Shown: positions 1 through 8,032, numbered from the stretch's first letter. The stretch: 64,000 nucleotides of DNA from CBFDBF01 sp050293315 (GCA_050293315.1 JBNKMS010000001.1:7966-71965), one strand, 5' to 3'. A program made the numbers and translations. The notes: generated from the letters alone by a model not told the origin.

Positions 1-1
1 A

Positions 2-637
2 ATGGATAAATTTCTGGATTGGTACAACAGCACTAATCCAGCGAACAAAGACGCGCCGGAGATCCCCGGCCCGATCCGGGCTGGTGTGGCTCACCTGTGG
101 TTTGAGAGCATTCACCCTTTTGAAGACGGCAATGGAAGGGTAGGCCGCGCTATAGCGGATCACGCACTTTCACAGTCGCTAGAGCGGCCTACAATCGCAT
201 GCCTGGCCACGGCCATCAACGAAGATCGTAAAACCTATTACGGTGAGCTAAACAGGGCAAGCAGGGGCGAATTAGACATAAATCCATTTATTGACTATTT
301 CACCTCAACGGTCAACAAGGCCCAGGAGATAGCGAAAGAGGAGGTGGACTTTGTTCTAAATAAGGCCCGTTTCTATGAATTGTTTGGCGAGAAAATTAGT
401 GTACGTCAGGGCAAGGTCATTACACGAATGTTTGCAGAAGGTCGCAAGGGATTTGAGGGTGGAATGTCCACAAAGAAGTATATGACCATAACCAAATGCG
501 CCCAGGCCACGGCAGCGCGAGACTTGGCTGCATTAAAGGATATGGGCGCTATGGTTTCACGCGGCCAGGGTCGTAGCACGCGCTATGAGATTGTCTTTCC
601 AGAACCGCATCGGTCTCCTCTATTAACTCTTGACTAG
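2..637 (+). CDS. Fic family protein, 5'-truncated by window edge
   Basis: Fic proteins transfer AMP or other phosphate-containing groups to hydroxyl side chains of target proteins. The complete catalytic motif HPFEDGNGRVGR starts at residue 38 of the visible part, with the catalytic His and the phosphate-binding GNGR intact. The C-terminal third (about residues 135-205) looks like a winged-helix DNA-binding domain, as in many free-standing Fic/DUF4172-type proteins. Family members are usually 350-380 residues, so the N-terminal Fic helices and the true start probably lie left of base 1. No inhibitory alpha-inh motif can be seen in this fragment. The target is unknown. It ends 38 bp before the PIN-like gene and may be cargo of the same island. 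Confidence 0.85.
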   Translation: MDKFLDWYNSTNPANKDAPEIPGPIRAGVAHLWFESIHPFEDGNGRVGRAIADHALSQSLERPTIACLATAINEDRKTYYGELNRASRGELDINPFIDYFTSTVNKAQEIAKEEVDFVLNKARFYELFGEKISVRQGKVITRMFAEGRKGFEGGMSTKKYMTITKCAQATAARDLAALKDMGAMVSRGQGRSTRYEIVFPEPHRSPLLTLD

Positions 638-675
638 GATAGGATGCTTTTAGCAATACAGATATCTGATGATCT

Positions 676-1515
676 ATGAAGAATAGTCGAACTAAAATAG
701 TTTCTGCTTTGTTGGATAACAATGTGATTGGAGGTGCTGAATGCGCTAGGTATGTGGAGAGAGACGAAGAGCTGGATTGGGGTGAAGTGCGTACGTCCTT
801 AAAGGTGACCGGGATTGTTAGGAAACAATTAGCTCAAAATAATGCGTATCAATTAGAAATGGATGCAATTCATACGGTCGGTAGATTGATTCGAGAAGAA
901 AGAATAAGAGCATTTACATATCACGAATTGAAGTTTGAAAGAGCTAGACGTAGGCCCTTTGTTCAAGAGTTCAATGCGTTGCGTGAATGTGAAATAGAAA
1001 TGTGTTGTAGTCCTATAGAAAGGAGTAAGTTTAGAGTCACAGGTAATTTTTCCGAGCATTTGCGTAAGGGCGGAAAGAAGGATAAAGACAACGGTTTTTT
1101 CGATAATACCTATAGTCAAATAGGCTTTATTAAGTGGCTCGCCAATATTAATAAATCACAAGTGGAAGCTATTTTAAGTAATGCTGAATTATTTCATTTA
1201 AGTGAGTTTGAGATCGAAAGTTTAGAATCTTTGGGCTGGTTTCAAAAGCTATGCAGGAAATTCGGTGGAGAAGAAAACTACCCAGATGCATTTCACTTAT
1301 GGACAGCTGAACGTAATAATTTAGATTATTTCTTAACTTTGGAGAATAAAATGGCCAATATATTTCACGATATTGTAAAAGGAAGGAAAGCGATAAGTAT
1401 GAACGTGCGAGTTGTTAAACCGACAGAATTGCTTGCTGAAATAGGCGTTAAAGAGTTGGATACAGTGCCTATCGAAAACAATCGGTTTTATAGGTTGCAT
1501 GAAATAAATCAATGA
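676..1515 (+). CDS. PIN-like domain protein (putative RNase), first gene of a three-gene cassette
   Basis: I do not recognise this 279-residue protein as a named family, but its layout is PIN-like. It begins with a hydrophobic strand ending in an acidic residue (SALLDNNVI, D14). A second acidic candidate lies near E84. The C-terminal part reads DAFHLWTAERNNLDYFLT (D204, D217), then an I/V-x-V-x-x-P-x-E-L-L ending (about 243-253) usual for PIN proteins. These acidic residues would bind Mg/Mn for RNA cleavage. It is about twice the size of a VapC toxin because of a long basic middle region (85-200), and no antitoxin-like gene sits beside it. Its TGA overlaps the next start by 4 bp, implying translational coupling. 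The nuclease role is inferred. Confidence 0.6.
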   Translation: MKNSRTKIVSALLDNNVIGGAECARYVERDEELDWGEVRTSLKVTGIVRKQLAQNNAYQLEMDAIHTVGRLIREERIRAFTYHELKFERARRRPFVQEFNALRECEIEMCCSPIERSKFRVTGNFSEHLRKGGKKDKDNGFFDNTYSQIGFIKWLANINKSQVEAILSNAELFHLSEFEIESLESLGWFQKLCRKFGGEENYPDAFHLWTAERNNLDYFLTLENKMANIFHDIVKGRKAISMNVRVVKPTELLAEIGVKELDTVPIENNRFYRLHEINQ

Positions 1516-2498
1516 CGGTAATTGTCAACATATTCTGGGGTGGTAGGGTATGCCAAGTTGTTGATCGACAAATTAGTCGGAAGCTTGGTATGCGAGATCA
1601 TGACGTTGTCGATCGTGAATCAAATAAAGTCCTTGTGGTTCTCACTAGAGATGCTTTGGTATCTATTGCATACACCGGTATAGCTATAGCGGATGACGTC
1701 TGGATGGACTGCGTTATAGCTAATTGTATTGCACATAGGGAATTGAGTAATGCCCTGGTTCAACCTGGTATTCCGTATTTAGCTAGGCCAATACACGTCG
1801 TGATTGATGAGTTGGCATTAAACTTAAATGGCAAACTTAATTCAGACAAAGCGGCAAGAACTCATGATCTAAAAATATCGATAGTCGGTTTTCATCTCCA
1901 TGGCGCTAATAAATATTTAGCTTGGGAAATTACCCGTGGAAAAAAAGAGAGTAATGGAATTCGATATTTTAAGGTCACAAAACACAGGGTGGGTAAATTT
2001 CTTCGTGCATATCCTAATGGTTTTTGGGTGGAAACATTAGGTGATCCTGGAGACACAATAGATCAAGGGATTGTCGCACTGAAAGAAACCGCAGGAATGA
2101 ATCATGATGATATTGAAGTTTATGTCAGAGACCTAATTGAAAAGCGATCTAAAGAAACACAGACCGTTAGTAATGAATGTATAGCAGTTCAGCTTGATCT
2201 GGCAACTGCAGAATGGCATGTCCAAACAACATTTTATCCATCAGCAGTGGCGCCATTTCTTACTCCATGGGTTTTGACACCTAGATTAGTCTCTGCCCCT
2301 AGCATTTCTTCTTCATCAACTTCTGCCACTAGTGATTGTGGAAGATATGCGGTAAGTGGTTTTGAGGATGGGAATACCAAATTATCAGTTCAAAGTAGAC
2401 TGCCTATTGAACACAGGGAGCATGATTCTGGGGTGATTTATTTTTCTTTCAATGAAAGAATGATTACTCCATCCATGAAAAATGATGACCCAGCTTAA
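1512..2498 (+). CDS. Ntn-hydrolase protein resembling HslV/proteasome beta subunit
   Basis: The 328-residue protein starts Met-Thr-Val-Ile-Val, much like HslV. Removing Met would expose a catalytic Thr1. D18 sits at the position of proteasome Asp17 when counted from that Thr. K39, in NKVLVV, could be the Lys33 equivalent after a loop about five residues longer. SIAYTG (51-56) matches the following strand of the fold. About residues 200-230 fit the C-terminal strands of the fold. A Ser/Thr-rich linker (261-274) leads to a roughly 50-residue tail. It overlaps the PIN-like gene by 4 bp and the cyclase-like gene by 17 bp. No HslU/AAA partner is encoded nearby. Peptidase activity is inferred, and the family assignment is from motif layout only. 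Confidence 0.55.
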   Translation: MTVIVNIFWGGRVCQVVDRQISRKLGMRDHDVVDRESNKVLVVLTRDALVSIAYTGIAIADDVWMDCVIANCIAHRELSNALVQPGIPYLARPIHVVIDELALNLNGKLNSDKAARTHDLKISIVGFHLHGANKYLAWEITRGKKESNGIRYFKVTKHRVGKFLRAYPNGFWVETLGDPGDTIDQGIVALKETAGMNHDDIEVYVRDLIEKRSKETQTVSNECIAVQLDLATAEWHVQTTFYPSAVAPFLTPWVLTPRLVSAPSISSSSTSATSDCGRYAVSGFEDGNTKLSVQSRLPIEHREHDSGVIYFSFNERMITPSMKNDDPA

Positions 2499-3222
2499 AG
2501 AACGAGTAGTTGCATTTATCGATATTCTTGGTTTCGAGTCGTTGGTTCGTAATCTAGAGGATGACGATTTTTTGCATCGCAGGCTTCATGATGCGTTACA
2601 AAATATCAAACATGTCAGAATCAGTTCGCTAAGGGGAATTACAGCGCAATATAACCTAGAGGTTAGTGTTTTCTCAGATTGCATAGCTATTTCTGCAGAA
2701 CCTGACAAATACCATGAAGTCATTTGGACTGCGATTCATCTTCAAAGCTCATTACTAGTGCTTGGCATCCTTGCACGAGGTGGCGTCTCGATAGGGAAAT
2801 TGGTTCACGAAGACGACATCCTTTATGGCGAAGGAATGATAAAGGCATACAAGCTAGAATCTAAAGCTGCAATATACCCAAGAATATTAGTCGATGGCAG
2901 CATCATAGATCTTACGAGCGAAAATTATCGCTCTGTGTTCTTTCAGCAAGATACAGATGGATTGTGGATCTTGAATCCTTTTTCAATAGGGCTCACGCCC
3001 GGAGGTGCAAATGAACTAGCGGCTGACGGCTGGGATCCTCATGAAGTGGGTCTAGAGCAATTGAAAACACATATTGATCAATCCATTTCAAAACTTAAAG
3101 AGCCTGATCAAATAGCAAAATGGAACTGGATGGAAACAAAGCGTTCAGAGGCAGCCAGACAGTTAAAGGTCTTTGGTAAGCCGAAATTCTGGGCCGAATT
3201 CGAGAAGCTAAACAAGAAATGA
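2482..3222 (+). CDS. Class III nucleotidyl cyclase-like protein
   Basis: The 246-residue protein has the strand order of the class III cyclase catalytic fold. VAFIDILGFESL (10-21) carries the first metal-type Asp at D14, FSDCIAI (64-70) the second at D66, RGGVSIGKLV follows at 99-108, then GEGMIKAYKLES (116-127). The positions equivalent to the usual Asn and Arg in VNxAxRLE are I120 and K124, so cyclase activity or substrate may differ or be lost. No sensor or membrane segment is visible. Two adjacent ATGs (2482, 2485) could serve as start; both overlap the end of the Ntn gene. Similar proteins are widespread but poorly characterised. A signal-making role in the cassette is inference. Confidence 0.5.
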   Translation: MMTQLKERVVAFIDILGFESLVRNLEDDDFLHRRLHDALQNIKHVRISSLRGITAQYNLEVSVFSDCIAISAEPDKYHEVIWTAIHLQSSLLVLGILARGGVSIGKLVHEDDILYGEGMIKAYKLESKAAIYPRILVDGSIIDLTSENYRSVFFQQDTDGLWILNPFSIGLTPGGANELAADGWDPHEVGLEQLKTHIDQSISKLKEPDQIAKWNWMETKRSEAARQLKVFGKPKFWAEFEKLNKK

Positions 3223-3455
3223 AAATGCCCAACAAGCGCCTAGTCTGGATTGCTACAATAAAATATGGAAAATGGTGCACAGGCAGTACACTGCCTAGGT
3301 TCTCGTTTTTATTGGTAAATATTTAGAATTTTACGTTTATTTTTATAACTTATTGAATAATAAGCAATATTAGCGTTTTAAGATGGGTTATGTTTGTTCG
3401 GTTATGTACGGACGTAACCAATTGTATTATTTCAAGATACTGTCTTATATGGGAA
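3223..3455. other. A+T-rich intergenic end of the island
   Basis: No gene is seen. The stretch is very A+T-rich from about 3300 onward. A perfect 7-bp inverted repeat (3281-3287 with 3290-3296) lies 59 bp after the cyclase-like stop. A short T-run follows about 9 bases later, so it may be a weak terminator for the cassette or a recombinase-related repeat. Confidence 0.4.
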
Positions 3456-3500
3456 TTTTTAATCCATTGGTCACAGGTTCGATTCCTGTACGACCCACCA
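3456..3500 (+). other. 3' half of tRNA-Lys(UUU): probable attachment-site remnant
   Basis: From the anticodon loop (TTTTAA) through the 3' anticodon stem, variable loop, T-arm (CAGGTTCGATTCCTG) and acceptor strand ACGACCCACCA, the sequence closely follows bacterial tRNA-Lys(UUU). No D-arm or 5' acceptor (expected GGGTCGT) lies upstream, so this is not a working tRNA gene. The break in the anticodon loop is where tyrosine recombinases often cross over. The intact tRNA-Lys is expected at the other end of the island, outside the window. Confidence 0.8.
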
Positions 3501-3546
3501 TATAAATCAGTTAGTTATAAGCGTTTTATAATGCTGTTTCTTACAG

Positions 3547-3552
3547 TATAAT
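3547..3552 (+). promoter_or_regulatory. -10 element candidate for tsaB
   Basis: A consensus TATAAT lies 16 bp before the tsaB ATG. A second TATAAT is at 3527-3532. Neither has a convincing -35 at 17 bp, so the assignment rests on the -10 alone. Confidence 0.35.
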
Positions 3553-3568
3553 CCCGCCATAACTAGAT

Positions 3569-4249
3569 ATGAAACTCCTTGCCATAGAGACCGCCACCGA
3601 GGCATGTTCCGCCGCGCTCCTGTTTGAGGGAGAGATCACAGAGCGTTTTGTGGTACAGCCGCGGCAGCAGAGTGAGCTGATTCTCGGCATGGTGGACGAA
3701 CTTCTCGCAGAGGCAAATATTAGCCCCAGAGGATTGGATGCAGTTGCATTTGGCTCTGGTCCAGGCTCGTTCACCGGGGTGCGAATTGCCACCGGGGTGA
3801 CCCAAGGCATAGCATTTGGCGCGGATCTGCCGGTTGTACCTGTATCTACCTTGGCCGCTATGGCGCAACACCATTGGCGTGAAAACCAACAAAGCCGTAT
3901 ATTGCCGGCCCTTGATGCGCGGATGAATGAGCTATACTGGGGTTGTTATGAGGTCGACGGTAGCGGGTTGGTGCGGCCTCTATTGCCGGATCGTCTCTTG
4001 CCTCCAGAACAGGTGAGTTGGCTGCAGGGGGGTGACTGGCACGGAGTGGGTAGCGGCTGGGCCGCTTATGGCGAGTTATTGAGTAGTCGTATGGGGGATG
4101 ATCTCCGGGCGATGATGCCTGATCTCTCTTGTAGTGCATACGATGTAGCGCTACTTGGTGCTGCAGGATTCAGGGATATGGGTGGGGTTCCCGCAGCAGA
4201 GGCACTGCCACAATACCTGCGGGATGATGTGGCACAAAGGCCGGGATGA
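3569..4249 (+). CDS. tsaB: tRNA threonylcarbamoyladenosine biosynthesis protein TsaB
   Basis: TsaB is the non-catalytic partner of TsaD in the complex that makes t6A37 on ANN-decoding tRNAs in the cytoplasm. The 226-residue protein shows the ASKHA-fold opening LLAIETATEACSAAL (3-17), the conserved GPGSFTGVRIA near residue 70, and ALDARMNELYWG near 113. All are typical of TsaB, and the length is normal. It is the first clearly chromosomal gene after the tRNA-Lys remnant. A 197-bp gap without a recognisable gene separates it from the cytochrome gene. It may be transcribed alone. Confidence 0.93.
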   Translation: MKLLAIETATEACSAALLFEGEITERFVVQPRQQSELILGMVDELLAEANISPRGLDAVAFGSGPGSFTGVRIATGVTQGIAFGADLPVVPVSTLAAMAQHHWRENQQSRILPALDARMNELYWGCYEVDGSGLVRPLLPDRLLPPEQVSWLQGGDWHGVGSGWAAYGELLSSRMGDDLRAMMPDLSCSAYDVALLGAAGFRDMGGVPAAEALPQYLRDDVAQRPG

Positions 4250-4446
4250 TAATGTATGAAGAATCTGCTTAAATCTATCTACAAACTGAAAAATAATACG
4301 GCAGATACGTATAATACCTGAACCTCTGGATAGAATTGAGGTCACCTGAATGTGATGGTTGTCATAGTATAGTGATTAGTGTTAAAAGGGTGCTGTTATT
4401 TCATTCTAAAACGTGTCTCTAAAAAGATTTTTGTCTGGAGGATTGA

Positions 4447-5157
4447 ATGCGTAGGTCGGTAGCGTGGTTGATGTTCTTGGGGGTGGTGTTTGGTGCAGTC
4501 ATTACTGGTGTGGTGACAGCCGCTGATCCCGCTCCGGTCGATGACGGAAATCTGGTTAAACGTACAATGGAGTTGCGGAAACACTTGGAGGCCCGTATTG
4601 CCGAGGTTAGCTCCAATCGTGGCAAGCTTGCTGAGGCTATGCAGAAGGGTTATGACCGGACCGTTCTTTGTCGGCACTGTCACGGCGAAGATGGAATCGC
4701 CATTCAACGCGAGGGCCTGCAGCGGATAGTACCCAACCTGGCGGGCCAGAATCCGGTCTATATCGTTGACCAGTTCCAGCGCTTTGAGGACGGCAGGCGC
4801 AAGGATTTCATGATGGGTGGTCTGGCAGTAAATTTCACCGAAGAGGATATGATCAATATAGCCATCTACTACTCCATGCTGGAGCCGGTAGTGGCTGGCG
4901 GTGGGCCTCCAAACATACGTGCAAGAGGCAAGGAGCTGTTTGAAGGTATCTGCTCCGCTTGCCACGGCAAGGATGGCAAGGGTCAGGAGGGCTACGCCAT
5001 GATCGCCGGACAGCGCGATGATTATATTGTCCAGATGTTGAAGACCTTTAGGGATGATCGTGAACGCCGTAACAATCCATGGATGACCGGTGTAGCGGTC
5101 AGTCTTACCGATGCTGACATGGAGGCGGTCGCCTCATACCTGGCCAATCTCGAGTAG
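4447..5157 (+). CDS. Periplasmic diheme cytochrome c (c4-like)
   Basis: This 236-residue protein carries an N-terminal signal sequence (hydrophobic 5-24, likely cleavage after TAA near 26) and two c-type haem sites: CRHCH (75-79) and CSACH (169-173). The two halves have similar layout, each ending with an hxxDMxxIAxYY/L-type helix. This is the pattern of class I diheme cytochromes c4, which carry electrons in the periplasm towards terminal oxidases. Candidate axial Met residues are M122/M123 in the first half and the Met of PWMTG in the second. A good ribosome site (GGAGG) lies 5 bp before ATG. An uncommon feature is the roughly 45-residue charged stretch before the first haem. Partner oxidase genes are not nearby. 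Confidence 0.85.
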   Translation: MRRSVAWLMFLGVVFGAVITGVVTAADPAPVDDGNLVKRTMELRKHLEARIAEVSSNRGKLAEAMQKGYDRTVLCRHCHGEDGIAIQREGLQRIVPNLAGQNPVYIVDQFQRFEDGRRKDFMMGGLAVNFTEEDMINIAIYYSMLEPVVAGGGPPNIRARGKELFEGICSACHGKDGKGQEGYAMIAGQRDDYIVQMLKTFRDDRERRNNPWMTGVAVSLTDADMEAVASYLANLE

Positions 5158-5174
5158 CAGTCTTTGACAGCATA

Positions 5175-6878
5175 GTGAGGAGTGTAAGGGGCAATGTAAC
5201 GCCGGAGGGCCTGCTTGTTCCTCTGTTACTGTTTGCGCTGGCCCTTATACTGCTCTATTTTTTCTCCTTCCTTGATGCGGATCTGATCCGGGCCGGTGAG
5301 GCGCGGGCGGCTGAGATTGCCCGGGAGATGGTGGAGCGGGGTAACTTTATCCTGCCAACACTCAACCATGAAATAACCCCAACTACCCTGACCAAACCCC
5401 CTCTGTTCCACTGGTCTCTTGCCACTATAGGTGCCCCATTTGAGTGGCAGAACTGGGCGCTACGCCTGCCCCCTATACTGTTTGCTACTGCAACTGTCTG
5501 GGTGCTGTTTCTTACCGGCAGGCTTCTGTTTGGTTTCCGCGCCGCCGTCTACGCCGTGGTGGTACTCACCACCTCTATCTTGTTTCTGCAGAACGGTTCG
5601 GCGGCGCGTATAGATATCCTGTTTACACTCCTCATCGTCTCCTCTCTATACTGCTTCTGGCAGGCACTCTCTGCTACCGACAGAAGTGGTTGGATATGGG
5701 GTTTTTACCTCTGTAGCGCTCTGGCAGTGGTGGCAAAGGGGCCGGCGGGCATGCTGCTGCCATTTGCCATAGCCGGATTCTATCTACTGGTACAGAGGGA
5801 GAGGCCAGGACTACATAGGGAGTTATCAATCAGACCTGGGCTGCTACTGTTTTGTGCGGTGGCGCTCCCCTGGTATCTGGCCATGGCGTTTACCGCCCCG
5901 CCAGAGCTGGTGAACAACTTCCTGTTCGGACAGCTGACGCATTGGTGGGAGGGTGGTAGCGCAGCAGCAGCCGGCGGTGATAGCAAATCGATCTTCTACT
6001 ATCTTCCGCACCTGCTGATTGGGGCGTTCCCTTGGACACTACTGTTGCCCGGTCTGCTTTTCTTGACTATCCGCGAGGCCAGAGATAACCCCAGGCTGAA
6101 GGCGATACTGTTATGGTTTCTGGGTGGGTTGCTCCTGTTTAGTCTTGGGGGTAAGAAGGCATCCCGCTATCTCCTCCCGTTGATGCCGCCACTCGCGCTG
6201 TTGACCGGGTATTACCTGGATCGTATCCAACAGGGGATCAGCGACCGCCATCGCCGCCTGCTGATCGCGTCCTGCGGGATCGCTGTAGTGGGTGTGCTCC
6301 TGGTTTTTGCGCTGCTCCTGGCGATCAATATTGATTCTGAGGCGGTCCTGGATCTGCTGTTGCGTGGACGTAACCGTAGTGGTGCGCAGCAGCTGCAGGA
6401 GGGGTGGGGCCTGCTGCAGGGGGTCATAGGCATGGCCACACTGTTTTCACTGCTCTCTCTGCTGGCGGCGCTCCTGGCAATGGTAGGGGCGATCAAGAGA
6501 CGTATTCCCTGGCTGGTGGTCGGCTCTGCAGCCATCATCTGGTCTCTGGTCTGGCCATTCTCTCTTGGTCTGAAGCCGCAGCTGGATGCTGCTAAGAGTC
6601 CGCGCCTGGCCGCGGAGGAGGTGCGGCAAATGCTCCCGGCCAGTACTCAGCTGTATGGTGGTGGCAAGGAATATAAACACGCCATGCGCTGGTATCTGCA
6701 GAGGAACATCACCCTGGAGTCGGCGCCGGAACTATACCGGCGTATAAGGGATGAGCAGGAGTCATGGGTTCTGCTGATGGAGAAGGCGGCCCCGCCTGAA
6801 GAGCTACTGGTTGCCAGGCCCGATTATCGCCAGTGGCAGGTCGATTACTATCACGTGACGTTTTTCCCCGGACGCTAG
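5175..6878 (+). CDS. ArnT/PMT-type glycosyltransferase (GT39/GT83), membrane
   Basis: Proteins of this group move a sugar from polyprenyl phosphate to an acceptor (lipid A, or protein) on the outer face of the inner membrane. The 567-residue protein has about 11-12 hydrophobic segments. After the first one comes the acidic motif of the family (DADLIRAGEARAAEIAREM, about 35-53) with conserved D and E, then TLTKPPLFHW near 72. The C-terminal 90 residues form a soluble domain. The start codon is GTG at 5175, 17 bp after the cytochrome stop; a slightly later start is possible. With the GT2 and LAB_N genes downstream it forms a likely lipid A or envelope sugar modification set. The transferred sugar cannot be deduced. 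Confidence 0.8.
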   Translation: MRSVRGNVTPEGLLVPLLLFALALILLYFFSFLDADLIRAGEARAAEIAREMVERGNFILPTLNHEITPTTLTKPPLFHWSLATIGAPFEWQNWALRLPPILFATATVWVLFLTGRLLFGFRAAVYAVVVLTTSILFLQNGSAARIDILFTLLIVSSLYCFWQALSATDRSGWIWGFYLCSALAVVAKGPAGMLLPFAIAGFYLLVQRERPGLHRELSIRPGLLLFCAVALPWYLAMAFTAPPELVNNFLFGQLTHWWEGGSAAAAGGDSKSIFYYLPHLLIGAFPWTLLLPGLLFLTIREARDNPRLKAILLWFLGGLLLFSLGGKKASRYLLPLMPPLALLTGYYLDRIQQGISDRHRRLLIASCGIAVVGVLLVFALLLAINIDSEAVLDLLLRGRNRSGAQQLQEGWGLLQGVIGMATLFSLLSLLAALLAMVGAIKRRIPWLVVGSAAIIWSLVWPFSLGLKPQLDAAKSPRLAAEEVRQMLPASTQLYGGGKEYKHAMRWYLQRNITLESAPELYRRIRDEQESWVLLMEKAAPPEELLVARPDYRQWQVDYYHVTFFPGR

Positions 6879-6955
6879 TAGACATTTGCTGTAAAATCAC
6901 ACCCCATTGTGATTATCAGATGGGTATTTGTTTCCTACTGTAGGCGAGATCGGGT

Positions 6956-7678
6956 ATGGATATTTCAGTAGTAATTCCGGTATTTAATGAGGCGGAGAAT
7001 ATAACCACCCTGGCGGAAGAGATCAGGGCAGCCCTGGATGGGGAGTGCGTGTATGAGGTCATCTTTGTGGATGACTGCAGCAGCGATGATACCCCGCAGA
7101 GACTGGCTGAGTTGCGCAGCAGCTATCCGCAGTTCCGGCATGTTAGACATCTGCAAAACAGCGGGCAGAGCACCGCGGTACGCAATGGGGTCAAGGCGGC
7201 CAGAAATGAGTGGGTGGTTACATTGGATGGTGATGGTCAGAATGATCCGGCAGATATCCCAAGCTTAATCAAGGTCATGCAGGGGCAGGAAGCGGACAGC
7301 AGATTGGAGATGGTGGCGGGATATAGAAAAAAACGTCAGGACAGTTGGCTGAAGAGGATCTCATCCCGTGTGGCCAATGGCATTCGTTCTCGTCTGTTAA
7401 GAGATGAGACACCAGATACAGGTTGCGGACTTAAGCTGTTTTCCCGGACAGCCTTTCTGGATCTACCATATTTTGATCATATGCACCGTTTTCTCCCGGC
7501 ACTTATACAGCGCAATGGCGGTAAAACCCTGTCCGTAGAGGTGAACCACCGGCATCGAGTTGCGGGTGTTTCGAAATATGGGGTGTCTAACCGTCTGTGG
7601 GTGGGGATAGTGGATATCTTTGGGGTAAGGTGGCTGCAGAAGAGGGCCAGAATTACTGCAATTGAAGAGCGCGAATAG
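6956..7678 (+). CDS. Glycosyltransferase family 2, polyprenyl-phosphate sugar synthase type
   Basis: The 240-residue protein is a DPM1/ArnC-like GT2 enzyme: DISVVIPVFNEAENI at the N terminus, FVDDCSSDDT (nucleotide-binding D), and VTLDGDGQNDPADIP, which holds the DxD-like metal site. HRHRVAGVSKYG near the end is typical of this subfamily. It lacks the C-terminal membrane segments of full ArnC, so it is a short soluble or peripheral form. Such enzymes load a nucleotide sugar onto undecaprenyl or dolichyl-type phosphate, supplying the neighbouring ArnT-like transferase. It is preceded by a 77-bp gap and followed after 45 bp by the LAB_N gene. Confidence 0.88.
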   Translation: MDISVVIPVFNEAENITTLAEEIRAALDGECVYEVIFVDDCSSDDTPQRLAELRSSYPQFRHVRHLQNSGQSTAVRNGVKAARNEWVVTLDGDGQNDPADIPSLIKVMQGQEADSRLEMVAGYRKKRQDSWLKRISSRVANGIRSRLLRDETPDTGCGLKLFSRTAFLDLPYFDHMHRFLPALIQRNGGKTLSVEVNHRHRVAGVSKYGVSNRLWVGIVDIFGVRWLQKRARITAIEERE

Positions 7679-7723
7679 CTGTTGTGGTATTAGGCTCTAA
7701 AGTAAACACAAGGTAGGCTAGAT

Positions 7724-8032
7724 ATGCATGAGGTTTTATTTGTCTTTTTAGGCGCGTCGGTCACTCCATGGAAGATTGTTGGTTATGTTGGAGTCTGTAT
7801 GTTTGCCGGTAGATGGTTTGTTCAACTCATATCCTCCACCAGAGAGAAAAAACCCACCTTTCCTCTGGCCTTCTGGCTAATGAGTCTTGGGGGGAGTATT
7901 CTGTTATTGAGCTATTTCATATTCGGTAAAAATGACTCTGTAGGAATACTGTCCAATCTCTTTCCCGCTGGTATCGCCCTGTATAATCTCTATTTAGAGA
8001 TCACCCATAGATCCAGGCTTGCTGCATCCTAG
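7724..8032 (+). CDS. Lipid A biosynthesis N-terminal (LAB_N) domain membrane protein
   Basis: This 102-residue protein is a stand-alone LAB_N domain with three hydrophobic segments (about 14-37, 46-65 and 73-92). The conserved core reads FAGRWFVQLISSTREKKPTFP (about 28-48). In other bacteria the domain is found fused to or next to GT2 and GT39/GT83 genes of envelope sugar transfer, as here. Its biochemical role is not settled; a flippase-like or scaffold role has been proposed from topology. The stop lies 13 bp before the end of the convergent lpxH gene. Confidence 0.85.
   Translation: MHEVLFVFLGASVTPWKIVGYVGVCMFAGRWFVQLISSTREKKPTFPLAFWLMSLGGSILLLSYFIFGKNDSVGILSNLFPAGIALYNLYLEITHRSRLAAS

Larger units (their letters stand above)
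1..3500. mobile_element. Edge of a genomic island integrated at tRNA-Lys
   Basis: This stretch holds a truncated Fic gene and three unusual co-directional genes, and ends exactly at a 3' half tRNA-Lys (about 3456-3500) that has no 5' half. From about 640 to 3450 the DNA is visibly more A+T-rich than the housekeeping genes that start with tsaB. Tyrosine-recombinase islands commonly insert in the anticodon loop or T-arm of tRNA genes and leave such a fragment at the far end. No integrase is visible here, so the element must extend left of the window. The left boundary is unknown. The island call is inference from the tRNA fragment, the composition and the gene content. Confidence 0.6.

Noticed and set aside
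3227..3300. GCCCAAC box after the cyclase-like gene, like the first box of an attC site
   Set aside because: No matching GTTRRRY box or arm pairing is found within the usual distance downstream.
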